A stretch of 8,365 nucleotides of DNA. Origin: Thermaceae bacterium (lineage in GTDB: Bacteria; Deinococcota; Deinococci; Deinococcales; Marinithermaceae). Shown here in pieces: positions 1-5,409 of this stretch (position 1 is the stretch's first letter; every line of letters starts with the position of its first letter). The notes under the pieces are model-generated. The model worked only from the letters and a program-made list of their open reading frames with translations. It was not told where the DNA came from and searched no databases. The stretch spans positions 1 through 8,365 of the forward strand of contig JALVVO010000196.1 of NCBI GenBank assembly GCA_027023345.1, written 5' to 3'. A program made the translations under genes and the position numbers.

Positions 1-234
1 CGCCCCGCCCGGGTGGTCTCGCGCACCGCCCCCACCGGCCTCCGCTACCGAGAGATCCGGGCCTTTCCCGCCTGGGAAAGCCCCGCCCTGGACGGGGCCC
101 GGCCCACCGCGGAGGCCCCCCTGGGGGCGGCCGCCCTGGCCGCGGGGGCGCTGCCCTACGGCGTGGGAGAGGGTAAGCTTAGCTCGAGCCTAAAGCGAGC
201 GCTTTCGGCGCTCGGTCTCTTGAGGGAGGGATAG
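1..234 (+). CDS. C-terminal end of an unrecognised protein (5' partial)
   Basis: An open frame runs in from the left edge and stops at TAG 232-234, giving the last 77 residues of a longer protein. A GTG at 13 could open the frame, but no ribosome binding site precedes it, so I read the gene as starting outside the window. The visible part is Ala/Gly/Pro-rich, with a soluble stretch (GLRYREIRAFPAWESPALDG) and a final amphipathic segment ending in ALGLLREG. It contains no cysteine and no membrane helix. The stop lies two bases before the next ATG, and the ribosome binding site of that next gene lies inside this gene's last codons, so the two are probably co-transcribed. I do not recognise the family. 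That the frame is coding is supported by the downstream gene arrangement rather than by any motif. Confidence 0.55.
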   Translation, partial: RPARVVSRTAPTGLRYREIRAFPAWESPALDGARPTAEAPLGAAALAAGALPYGVGEGKLSSSLKRALSALGLLREG

Positions 235-236
235 GG

Positions 237-437
237 ATGATGGCAGCGGTGCTCCTGGCCACCTTCGTGCTCGCGATCCTGCTGGTGACCGGCATCTACT
301 ACCTCGTCTACCACCCGAGGACCCTCACCACCTCGGGCGAGGCGGTGGACCTCGGGCTCACCGTCGCCCTGGTGGCGATGATCGTGCTGGTCACCGCCGC
401 GCTCTCGGCGATGTACCTGCTGGGCAAGCTTCAGTAG
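237..437 (+). CDS. Small two-helix membrane protein, function unknown
   Basis: A 66-residue protein. The purine-rich GAGGGAGGG at 222-230 is six bases before ATG 237 and is a good ribosome binding site; the next codon (240) is also ATG, but its spacing is longer. Residues about 3-25 (AAVLLATFVLAILLVTGIYY) and 42-62 (TVALVAMIVLVTAALSAMYL) are hydrophobic helices. A short polar loop containing HPRTLTTSGEAVD joins them, so the protein should be a helical hairpin in the inner membrane. No cofactor ligands are evident, and there are no Cys residues. Small proteins of this shape are often accessory subunits of membrane complexes, but that is only a possibility here. It probably belongs with the partial gene before it, whose stop is two bases upstream. 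Its 3' end overlaps the convergent gene on the other strand by seven bases. Confidence 0.7.
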   Translation: MMAAVLLATFVLAILLVTGIYYLVYHPRTLTTSGEAVDLGLTVALVAMIVLVTAALSAMYLLGKLQ

Positions 438-829
438 CCCTGGGCCTCGCGCAGCATCGCCCGGGTGAGCTCCCAGACCGGGGCGAAGTCGGGCTTCTCC
501 CGGTCGAGAAGGTCGAGGCAGCGCTCGAGCTCCTCGATCCGCTGGGCCTCGAAGCCCCGGCGCTTCCTCCCGCCCCGGCGGGCGCTCTCGGCGAGCTCCT
601 CGAAGCGGCGCGGCAGGCAGACCCGGGGCACGCCCCCCGAGGCCCGGCAGACGAGCGACGGGTGGCCGGGGCAACGGGCATAGCCCTCGGGGTAGCGGCG
701 GCCGAGCTCGGGTTGGCCGGCCACCGCCATCCCCAGCGGGCCGGCGTGCACCACCGCCAGCCAGCGGAAGATCCGCTCGCGCCGGCGGCGGCGCTCGGTC
801 TCGGTGAGGCCTTTGGGGCCCCCAGGCAT
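431..829 (-). CDS. Small Arg-rich protein with four cysteines, third gene of cassette A
   Basis: A 132-residue soluble protein, not recognised. It has a very basic N-terminal segment (residues 12-22, with five consecutive Arg) and a hydrophobic patch around residues 23-37. A Cys-rich middle follows: C53-P-x-H56-P-x-x-x-C61, then C71, with C104 further on. The last third is charged and predicted helical. The Cys/His spacing could bind a metal or form disulfides, but it matches no motif I can name. The start ATG 829 lies 12 bases after the stop of the DUF1641 gene. No strong Shine-Dalgarno sequence is visible, so translation may depend on coupling to that gene. It is found only with cassette A and has no equivalent after the DUF1641 gene of cassette B. 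Its stop overlaps the convergent membrane protein gene. Coding status rests on operon position and a long, sensible reading frame. Confidence 0.65.
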   Translation of the reverse strand: MPGGPKGLTETERRRRRERIFRWLAVVHAGPLGMAVAGQPELGRRYPEGYARCPGHPSLVCRASGGVPRVCLPRRFEELAESARRGGRKRRGFEAQRIEELERCLDLLDREKPDFAPVWELTRAMLREAQGY

Positions 830-841
830 CCCAAGACCAGT

Positions 842-1450
842 TTACTTCTTGGTCTTGGCCATCATCTTCTCCATCATCGCCATGAGCTCCTCCTCCTTCT
901 TCTTCGCCTTGTCGAAGGTGCGGGAGACGACCCGGAGGAGCTCGAAGAGAATGCCGAGGGCCCGCTGGATCTCGGGGTCGGCGAGGGCCTTCAAGAGCCC
1001 GGCGAGGCCGAGCCGCGGCGGGTTCTTGAGCTTTTCGGGCGGGAAGGTCTCGGAGAGCGCCTCGAGGAAGAGGTCCACCATCATGCCCGCCGCGTTGGGG
1101 TCGATCTGGGCGAGGACGTCCACCGCCTTGCCGGCGTGGGAGAGGAGCCGCAGGTTCCTGGGCTCGGCGAGCTGGCCCAGGTTCTCCACCAGGGTCTCGG
1201 AGACCTCGCCGACGAGGGTGAGGGCCCCGCTTTTGTCCAGCTTCTCCAGCGTCTCGGCGAGCTTCTCGAGGGCGTCGGCCTGCTCGACGAAGCGGTCGAG
1301 GATGGAAAGGAGCCTAAGATTCTTGGGCTCGGCGAGGAGGGCGAGGTTTTCCTCCAGGGTCGGCCCCACCCGCATCTCGCCCAGGAGCGCGAGCCCCGAG
1401 CCCTCGAGAATCTTTTCGATACGTTCGAGCCGTTCTTCCACCGTGGGCAT
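842..1450 (-). CDS. DUF1641 protein of cassette A, with an internal repeat
   Basis: A 202-residue soluble, mainly helical protein ending with a DUF1641 core at about residues 148-183 (GLAGLLKALADP, then the helix EIQRALGILFELL). The segment at about 129-180 aligns by eye with the end of the DUF1641 protein of cassette B (shared pattern ALSETxP...G..G.LK.L.DP..Q..LG). The N-terminal half contains two related units, about 19-54 and 75-110, marked by LAEPKNLRLLS (39-49) and LAEPRNLRLLS (94-104). The last 20 residues are Lys/Glu/Met-rich and probably coiled coil. There are no cysteines, so it is unlikely to bind a cofactor itself. I chose ATG 1450 because GGGGGAG (1454-1460) precedes it; the in-frame TTG at 1468 has no such site and would overlap the previous gene. 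DUF1641 proteins commonly accompany SQR-like flavoproteins, and a partner or membrane-docking role is inferred. Biochemical function is unknown. Confidence 0.88.
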   Translation of the reverse strand: MPTVEERLERIEKILEGSGLALLGEMRVGPTLEENLALLAEPKNLRLLSILDRFVEQADALEKLAETLEKLDKSGALTLVGEVSETLVENLGQLAEPRNLRLLSHAGKAVDVLAQIDPNAAGMMVDLFLEALSETFPPEKLKNPPRLGLAGLLKALADPEIQRALGILFELLRVVSRTFDKAKKKEEELMAMMEKMMAKTKK

Positions 1451-1460
1451 GGTCTCCCCC

Positions 1461-2597
1461 CTAGCCAAGCAGCGTGGCGAACCAGAAGCTCTCGAAGAGC
1501 ATCTTGGTGATGCGCACCCAGCGCCCGGTGGCCATCACCCCGCAGGAGGGCATGCCCTTGCCGGCCAGCACCTTCTCGAACTCGCACTGGGGCAGGAGGG
1601 CGTTGTCGCCGAAGTCCATGATGCACATCGCCACCGCGTCGAAGGGCTCGCCGATGTAGGCGCCCTTCAAGTCGGAGACGATCACGCCGGCGATGTACTC
1701 GGCCTGGAAGTGGGCCACCACCCCGGCGGGCGGGAGCATGAGGGCGGGGTTCACCACGTCGCCAATGACGAAGACTTCGGGGTAGTTGGTGTGGCGGAAG
1801 GTCATCGGGTCCACCGTGGGGAAGCCCTGGGGTCCGGCGAGCTTCGACTCCCGCACCACCCGGTTCGGGGCGAAGGGCGGCACCAGGATCAAGAGGTCGT
1901 AGGCGAGCTCCCGCCCGTCCTTGGCCACCACCTTGCCGCCCTCCGCGCGCTCGAGCTCAAACTCCCCGTGGAAGCGCACGCCCTTCTCGTTCAGGATCTT
2001 GAGCACCATCCCCGAGATCACCGGCCCCATGGGGGCGAGCGGCGCCGGGTTCAGGTGGAAGACGTCCACGCTCGACTTCCCGCGCACGCCCTTGACCTTG
2101 AGGGCGAACTCGGCCATGCCGGCGACCTCGAAGGGCGCGGGGGGACAGGGGTAGTAGGGCGAGCTCACGCCGACCACGATCCGCCCGCCCTCGAAGGCCT
2201 TCATCCGCTCCCGGAGGGCGAGCGCCCCCTCCGGGCTCCAGGGGGCCACCGCGTCCTCGGCCGGCGAGGGCATCGGCTCCGCCCCCAGCGAGACCACCAG
2301 GTAGTCGTAGCCGAACTCGCCCCGGTCGGTGACCACCTTCTTGGCGTCGGGGTCGAGGGCCTGGATCTCGGCCTTGACGTAGTTCACCCCGCGCTTCTCG
2401 AGGAGCTGGAGGGGACGGCGCACGTCGTCGAGCTCGCGCATACCGAAGGCCACCCAGGGGAAGCCGGGCATAAAGTAGTGGTAGTCGCTCTTGTCGATCA
2501 GGGTGACCTCGGCCTCCTCGCGCATCAGCCGCTTGACCTTGTTGGCAGCCACCAGGCCGCCCGAACCACCGCCTAGGACCAAAACCTTAACCGCCAT
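1461..2597 (-). CDS. SQR-like FAD-dependent oxidoreductase, cassette A
   Basis: A 378-residue flavoprotein of the sulfide:quinone oxidoreductase/flavocytochrome c sulfide dehydrogenase type. The N-terminal FAD-binding Rossmann motif is GGGSGG (residues 9-14), with D35 ending the second strand. HYFMPGFPWVAFG (40-52) resembles the SQR segment after that strand. SLGAEP (103-108) matches the second dinucleotide-fold motif, and VFVIGDV (275-281) carries the usual GD that contacts the flavin. C151 lies in YPCPPAPFE, which matches the conserved catalytic Cys motif of SQR/FCSD proteins. Three more cysteines lie near the C terminus (C325, C338, C352), and the chain ends in an aromatic amphipathic segment that may touch the membrane. 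The usual earlier SQR Cys (near 124-128) is absent. The start ATG has AAGGGAGG at 2607-2614. The DUF1641 partner gene follows after 10 bases. Sulfide oxidation to quinone is plausible but not proven; other thiol or persulfide substrates are possible. Confidence 0.9.
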   Translation of the reverse strand: MAVKVLVLGGGSGGLVAANKVKRLMREEAEVTLIDKSDYHYFMPGFPWVAFGMRELDDVRRPLQLLEKRGVNYVKAEIQALDPDAKKVVTDRGEFGYDYLVVSLGAEPMPSPAEDAVAPWSPEGALALRERMKAFEGGRIVVGVSSPYYPCPPAPFEVAGMAEFALKVKGVRGKSSVDVFHLNPAPLAPMGPVISGMVLKILNEKGVRFHGEFELERAEGGKVVAKDGRELAYDLLILVPPFAPNRVVRESKLAGPQGFPTVDPMTFRHTNYPEVFVIGDVVNPALMLPPAGVVAHFQAEYIAGVIVSDLKGAYIGEPFDAVAMCIMDFGDNALLPQCEFEKVLAGKGMPSCGVMATGRWVRITKMLFESFWFATLLG

Positions 2598-2606
2598 GCT
2601 TGACCG

Positions 2607-2634
2607 CCTCCCTTCTTACCTATGAGCCCTTATA
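2607..2634 (-). promoter_or_regulatory. Possible promoter and ribosome binding site of cassette A
   Basis: On the - strand a TATAAG hexamer (2634 to 2629) could serve as the -10 element, with a transcript starting near 2622. It is followed by the ribosome binding site AAGGGAGG (2614 to 2607), nine bases before ATG 2597. No good -35 box lies at the usual distance. A TTCACA exists at 2668-2663, but it pairs only with a poor -10 (TACGCC). The element is weak or activator-dependent if real. Confidence 0.35.
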
Positions 2635-2669
2635 CATCAGGCGTATGCGGAGGATTGTCCCATGTGAAC

Positions 2670-2697
2670 GGGGGCGCAAGGCGTGCCTTGCGCCCCC
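2670..2697. terminator. Perfect 13-bp GC-rich hairpin between the two cassettes
   Basis: GGGGGCGCAAGGC (2670-2682) and GCCTTGCGCCCCC (2685-2697) are perfect reverse complements separated by two bases. The hairpin starts 17 bases after the stop of the cassette B DUF1641 gene, which suits a transcription terminator for that unit. Neither strand has a T-run after the stem, so it is not a classical intrinsic terminator. It could instead stabilise the 3' end of the mRNA or lower read-through into cassette A. Confidence 0.6.
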
Positions 2698-2713
2698 GGG
2701 AAAGACGGCCGGG

Positions 2714-3142
2714 CTAGCGAGGCTCGTACTCGTCGAGCGCGCGGCCCAGGTTCTTGGCCAGGGTCAAAAGGAAGCCGAGGCCCTTTTGCACGTGAGGGTC
2801 GTTCAGGTACTTGAGGGCCCCGAACATCCCCACCTTGGGCGCGGCCTTGGGGTCGGTCTCCGAGAGCGCCTCGATGAGCGCGCCGACCACGTGGAGGATG
2901 TGGTAGCGGAGCTTGGGCATCTTCTCGGGCGGCATGTTCTTGATCGGGTCCATCGCCGCCTCGGCCAGGCCCAGGCCCCGGATGATGGCGCGCTCGTTGG
3001 CCAGGTGCTCGAGCAACAGGTCGCCGTTGGTGGTGAGCTCGGTCAAAAGGCTCAGGTAGCCGCCGGCCTTCAGGTGGCGGGCCACGGTGATGAGCTCTTG
3101 GATGACCCGCGCGTCCTCTTCGGTGAGGGTGATCTCCGCCAT
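2714..3142 (-). CDS. DUF1641 protein of cassette B
   Basis: A 142-residue helical soluble protein with no cysteines. The DUF1641 core is at about residues 105-140 (GMFGALKYLNDP followed by HVQKGLGFLLTLAKNLG). The preceding ALIEALSETDP (88-98) matches the equivalent place in the cassette A protein. It is about 60 residues shorter than that protein, because the N-terminal unit that is doubled there is single here (about 27-58) and the Lys-rich tail is missing. The ribosome binding site AAGGAGG (3148-3154) overlaps the stop codon of the flavoprotein gene and lies five bases before the ATG, so translation of the two is tightly linked. The family has no settled biochemical function. Pairing with the adjacent flavoprotein, perhaps as a subunit or scaffold, is inferred from the repeated gene order. 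Confidence 0.88.
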   Translation of the reverse strand: MAEITLTEEDARVIQELITVARHLKAGGYLSLLTELTTNGDLLLEHLANERAIIRGLGLAEAAMDPIKNMPPEKMPKLRYHILHVVGALIEALSETDPKAAPKVGMFGALKYLNDPHVQKGLGFLLTLAKNLGRALDEYEPR

Positions 3143-3152
3143 CTTGGCCTCC

Positions 3153-4313
3153 TTACCTCAGCGCGTCCAACCAGGCGCGGTAGAACGAGTCCTTGACCAT
3201 CCGGATGGTGGGGCCGGTGGCGACGGTGTAGCAGGCGTGCCCCCACTTGCCCTCCTCGGGGATCCACCAGTACTCGCAGTTGCCCATGAAGCCCGACTCG
3301 AAGCTGTGGCCGAAGCAGAGGGTGGGCGCGTAGGAGGGGATCATGTAGCCGCCGAAGGCGTCGTGCAGGATGCTCCCGGCGGCCACCACGGCGGCGTTGT
3401 GGATGGGCACGCCGGCGGTCAGGAGCCCCACCGGGGGCATGGCGTGCTCGCCGACCAGGTAGACCTCGTGGAATTCAGGGTGCTGGAAGCGCGGCCCGGT
3501 GACCACCGAGAAGCGGGGGTCGCCGGGGTGGGCGAGGCCGTTGTCCGCGAGCACCTTGGGGAGCCGCGAGGGCGGGGACTTGATCAAGAGGTCGTACTCG
3601 TACTCGCCCTTTTGGGTGACGATCTTGTTCTCGGTAACCTCGACGAGCTTCTCGAAGCCGGCCTCGTACCGGATCCCGTGGCGCCTGAAGCGGCGCAGGA
3701 AGAAGCGCTCGAGCCCCTCCCCGAGCGCCATCCGGACCGCGTTCGCGGGGTAGAGGATGGTGATCTCGGGGTGCTGACCGCGGACCTCGAAGTAGGCGCG
3801 CACGTTGAGCGCCATCTCGAGCGGGTAGATGCCGCAGCGGAAGGGGAGCTCGGGGACCAGGAAGACGATCTTCTTGCCCTTGAACTTGAAAAGCGCCTCC
3901 TTGAGCTCGAGCGCCCCCTCGGCCGAGTAGTTGTGGAACCCGTACTTGTCGAGCCCGGGATAGTCGGACCAGCCGTAAGCGGTGCCCAGGGCGATCACCA
4001 AGAAGTCGTAGTCCAGGGTGACGCCCCCCTCGGTGGTCACCTTCCGGCCCTTCAGGTCGAAGGTCTTCACCGGGTCCACCAGCACCTTGAACCCGTAGAC
4101 CCGCTCGGCGTTCGTGATCGGGGCCCAGGTCTCGTCCACCGAGGCCGTGCCCAGCGCCACCTCGGACCACAAGGGCGGCATGTAGTGGCGCTCGCTGGCG
4201 GTGACCAGGGTGACCTCGAGGGGCTGCCCCATGCGGTTCGCCTCGGTCTGCAGCATGCGGGCGGCCACCAATCCGCCGGTGCCGCCCCCGACCACCACGA
4301 CTTTCTTCGCCAT
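3153..4313 (-). CDS. SQR-like FAD-dependent oxidoreductase, cassette B
   Basis: A 386-residue paralog of the cassette A flavoprotein, clearly diverged. It has the FAD-binding motif GGGTGG (9-14), the strand-2 end TLVTAS (no acidic residue, as in several SQRs), ALGTAYG (108-114) as the second dinucleotide-fold motif and VYLVGEH (284-290). In the last motif the usual GD has become GE. C160 in RCGIYPLEM matches the C-x-x-x-P-x-E pattern around the catalytic Cys of SQR proteins. The C-terminal region carries C333, C346 and C361, at the same places as the three in the cassette A enzyme, and ends in an amphipathic segment (FYRAWLDAL). I chose ATG 4313 because AAGGAGG (4319-4325) sits five bases upstream; an in-frame start at 4349 would bury this site. 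The DUF1641 gene follows after 10 bases. A membrane-surface enzyme passing electrons to quinone is the likely role; the substrate is unknown. Confidence 0.9.
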   Translation of the reverse strand: MAKKVVVVGGGTGGLVAARMLQTEANRMGQPLEVTLVTASERHYMPPLWSEVALGTASVDETWAPITNAERVYGFKVLVDPVKTFDLKGRKVTTEGGVTLDYDFLVIALGTAYGWSDYPGLDKYGFHNYSAEGALELKEALFKFKGKKIVFLVPELPFRCGIYPLEMALNVRAYFEVRGQHPEITILYPANAVRMALGEGLERFFLRRFRRHGIRYEAGFEKLVEVTENKIVTQKGEYEYDLLIKSPPSRLPKVLADNGLAHPGDPRFSVVTGPRFQHPEFHEVYLVGEHAMPPVGLLTAGVPIHNAAVVAAGSILHDAFGGYMIPSYAPTLCFGHSFESGFMGNCEYWWIPEEGKWGHACYTVATGPTIRMVKDSFYRAWLDALR

Positions 4314-4318
4314 ACGTT

Positions 4319-4325
4319 CCTCCTT
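4319..4325 (-). promoter_or_regulatory. Ribosome binding site deciding the start of the cassette B flavoprotein
   Basis: AAGGAGG lies five bases before ATG 4313. It would fall inside the coding region if the longer frame from 4349 were used, so the shorter protein beginning MAKKVVVVGGG is preferred. This also places the Rossmann motif at the usual distance from the N terminus. Confidence 0.8.
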
Positions 4326-4349
4326 CGTCGCAAAACAGAGCGTACCCAA

Positions 4350-4364
4350 AACCCCTTGGGGGTT
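4350..4364 (-). terminator. Short hairpin between the HAD operon and cassette B
   Basis: On the - strand AACCCC and GGGGTT form a six-pair stem with a CAA loop, followed by TT and then GGG. It lies between the stop of the 111-residue protein (4374) and the start of cassette B (4313). The stem is short and the T-run is poor, so termination would be partial at best. No convincing promoter for cassette B was found in the same 60 bases; TATAAC (4367 to 4362) overlaps the hairpin and lacks a -35. Confidence 0.3.
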
Positions 4365-4373
4365 ATAGGGACA

Positions 4374-4709
4374 TTACACTCCCCGAAGGTCCTCGAGCAA
4401 GAGCCAGCCCACACCCGGGGGCGTGGCCTCGAGGCGGGGCGCAAGCCAGTCACGAAGCGCGGCCACCAGCGGGCGGAGCGCCTCGGGGTCGGCGTCGGTG
4501 ACGACCAGGGCGGTGAACTGGTAGAAGGCCTGGCTGGCCGAAGGGGTGCCGTCGTCGAAGAAGGCGAACGGCGGCTCCACCGGGTCCAGGAGGAGGTGGA
4601 CCCGCACGCCCTCGAGCTCCGCCTCCCCCGGGAGGTGGTCGCGGGGGTCGAAGGCGAGGTCGCGGGGCACCCAGAGGTAGCCCTGGAGGAGGCGGACCCC
4701 GGCGCTCAA
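4374..4709 (-). CDS. Unrecognised 111-residue protein coupled to the HAD gene
   Basis: A small acidic soluble protein of 111 residues in this reading. It begins MSAGVRLLQGYLWVPRD and ends GVGWLLLEDLRGV. Hydrophobic strands alternate with charged turns (VRVHLLLDPVEPPFAFFDDG, YQFTALVVTDADPEALRPLV), suggesting a compact alpha/beta fold. No catalytic motif, cysteine or membrane segment is visible, and I do not recognise the family. The start is inferred: a TTG at 4709-4707 overlaps the TGA stop of the upstream HAD gene in the sequence TTGA, giving translational coupling. No ATG or GTG lies nearby in the right frame. The frame is open much further upstream, but only as an out-of-phase shadow of the HAD gene. 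The gene probably works with or is controlled together with the HAD protein. Confidence 0.6.
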   Translation of the reverse strand: MSAGVRLLQGYLWVPRDLAFDPRDHLPGEAELEGVRVHLLLDPVEPPFAFFDDGTPSASQAFYQFTALVVTDADPEALRPLVAALRDWLAPRLEATPPGVGWLLLEDLRGV

Positions 4710-5326
4710 GGCCGCCGGGGCAGGGCCCGAAGCCGCACGCCCTCGGCGGCGAGGGCCTCGATCAGGGGCGCGGGCTCGGTGAAGAGGTGGGTCTTGAAGC
4801 CGAGGCGCCGGGCGGCGGCGACGTTGTCGGGGTGGTCGTCGACGAAGAGGACCTCCTCGGGGGATAGCCCCATGCGCTCGAGCGCCAAGACGAAGGCCTC
4901 GCTCTTTGGCTTCTTGATCCCCTCCTCGTTGGAGAAGACGGCGGCGTCGAAGCGGTCGAAGCTCTCCTCGGCGCGGAGGAAGCTCGAGATCACCGGGTAG
5001 TTGTTGGAGAGCAGCCCCACCACCAGGTCGTCGGGGAGGGCGAGCAAGAGCTCGTACATCTCGGGCCGGGGGGCCACGCTCCCCAGGAAGAGGCGCTCGA
5101 AGACGGCGTAGGGCGCCTCGACCCCGAGGCGCTCGGAGAGCGCTTCCCAAAAGCGCCGGAGGGTCCACTCGCCGAGCTCGAGCCGCTCCACCAGATCGAA
5201 GTAGGCTTCGGCCACCCTTTCCTCGGGGAGCGCAAAGCGGCGGGCAAGGTTCCTGACCACCCGGCCGTCGAAGGTGCCCCGGGTGAAGACCCCGCCCCAG
5301 TCGAAGAGGATTCCCCGAATACCCAT
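4706..5326 (-). CDS. HAD-superfamily hydrolase
   Basis: A 206-residue cytoplasmic HAD phosphatase-like protein. Motif I is FDWGGVF with nucleophile D9; the second Asp of the usual DxD is Gly, as in the YihX/epoxide-hydrolase-type HAD branch. A helical cap covers about residues 20-80. Motif II is LLSNN (S107), motif III is GIKKPK (K139), and motif IV is VDDHPDN (D163, D164). The substrate is probably a small phosphorylated metabolite, but it cannot be assigned. I prefer ATG 5326, because the promoter at 5334-5361 places the transcription start at about this base, giving a leaderless message. ATG 5335 lies inside the -10 box, and the in-frame TTG at 5368 lies upstream of the promoter. The gene overlaps the following one by the TTGA junction and is divergent from the thioredoxin gene, with 83 bases between the starts. 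Confidence 0.9.
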   Translation of the reverse strand: MGIRGILFDWGGVFTRGTFDGRVVRNLARRFALPEERVAEAYFDLVERLELGEWTLRRFWEALSERLGVEAPYAVFERLFLGSVAPRPEMYELLLALPDDLVVGLLSNNYPVISSFLRAEESFDRFDAAVFSNEEGIKKPKSEAFVLALERMGLSPEEVLFVDDHPDNVAAARRLGFKTHLFTEPAPLIEALAAEGVRLRALPRRP

Positions 5327-5333
5327 GCGCTCC

Positions 5334-5361
5334 ATTTTAGGGACCAAACCGGGGTTGTAAA
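5334..5361 (-). promoter_or_regulatory. Promoter of the HAD gene, probably leaderless
   Basis: On the - strand TTTACA (5361 to 5356) and TAAAAT (5339 to 5334) are separated by 16 bases, each with five of six consensus positions. Seven bases after the -10 comes ATG 5326, so the transcript should begin at or within a base or two of the start codon. Leaderless messages are common in Deinococcota. Confidence 0.6.
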
Positions 5362-5409
5362 CTCCCAAAAGGACAAACGTCCCAGCCGGGCCGGGGTAGG
5401 TACCTGGGC

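Noticed and set aside
156..674. Frame on the - strand crossing the small membrane protein gene
   Set aside because: Arg/Pro/Gly-rich shadow overlapping two better supported genes, with no motif.
1451..1468. Upstream TTG start for the cassette A DUF1641 protein
   Set aside because: No ribosome binding site and overlap with the flavoprotein stop; ATG 1450 has GGGGGAG just upstream.
804..2576. Very long open frame on the + strand opposite the cassette A genes
   Set aside because: It is rich in His, Gly, Glu and Arg with no recognisable domain and lies antisense to genes with clear motifs. Long shadow frames are expected at this GC content.
4314..4349. Longer start for the cassette B flavoprotein
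   Set aside because: It would place the strong AAGGAGG site inside the coding region and add residues before the Rossmann strand.
3087..5000. Second very long + strand frame opposite cassette B and the HAD operon
   Set aside because: Same composition as other shadows; it crosses several well-supported genes and an intergenic region with no plausible start signal.
842..5335. Frequent CTCGAG and GAGCTCGAG strings that look like a dispersed repeat
   Set aside because: They come from preferred Leu and Glu codons in successive coding triplets, not from a repeat family.
5371..5382. Small dyad GGAC-AAAC-GTCC between the divergent HAD and thioredoxin genes
   Set aside because: Arms of four bases are expected by chance; no second copy or known operator pattern.
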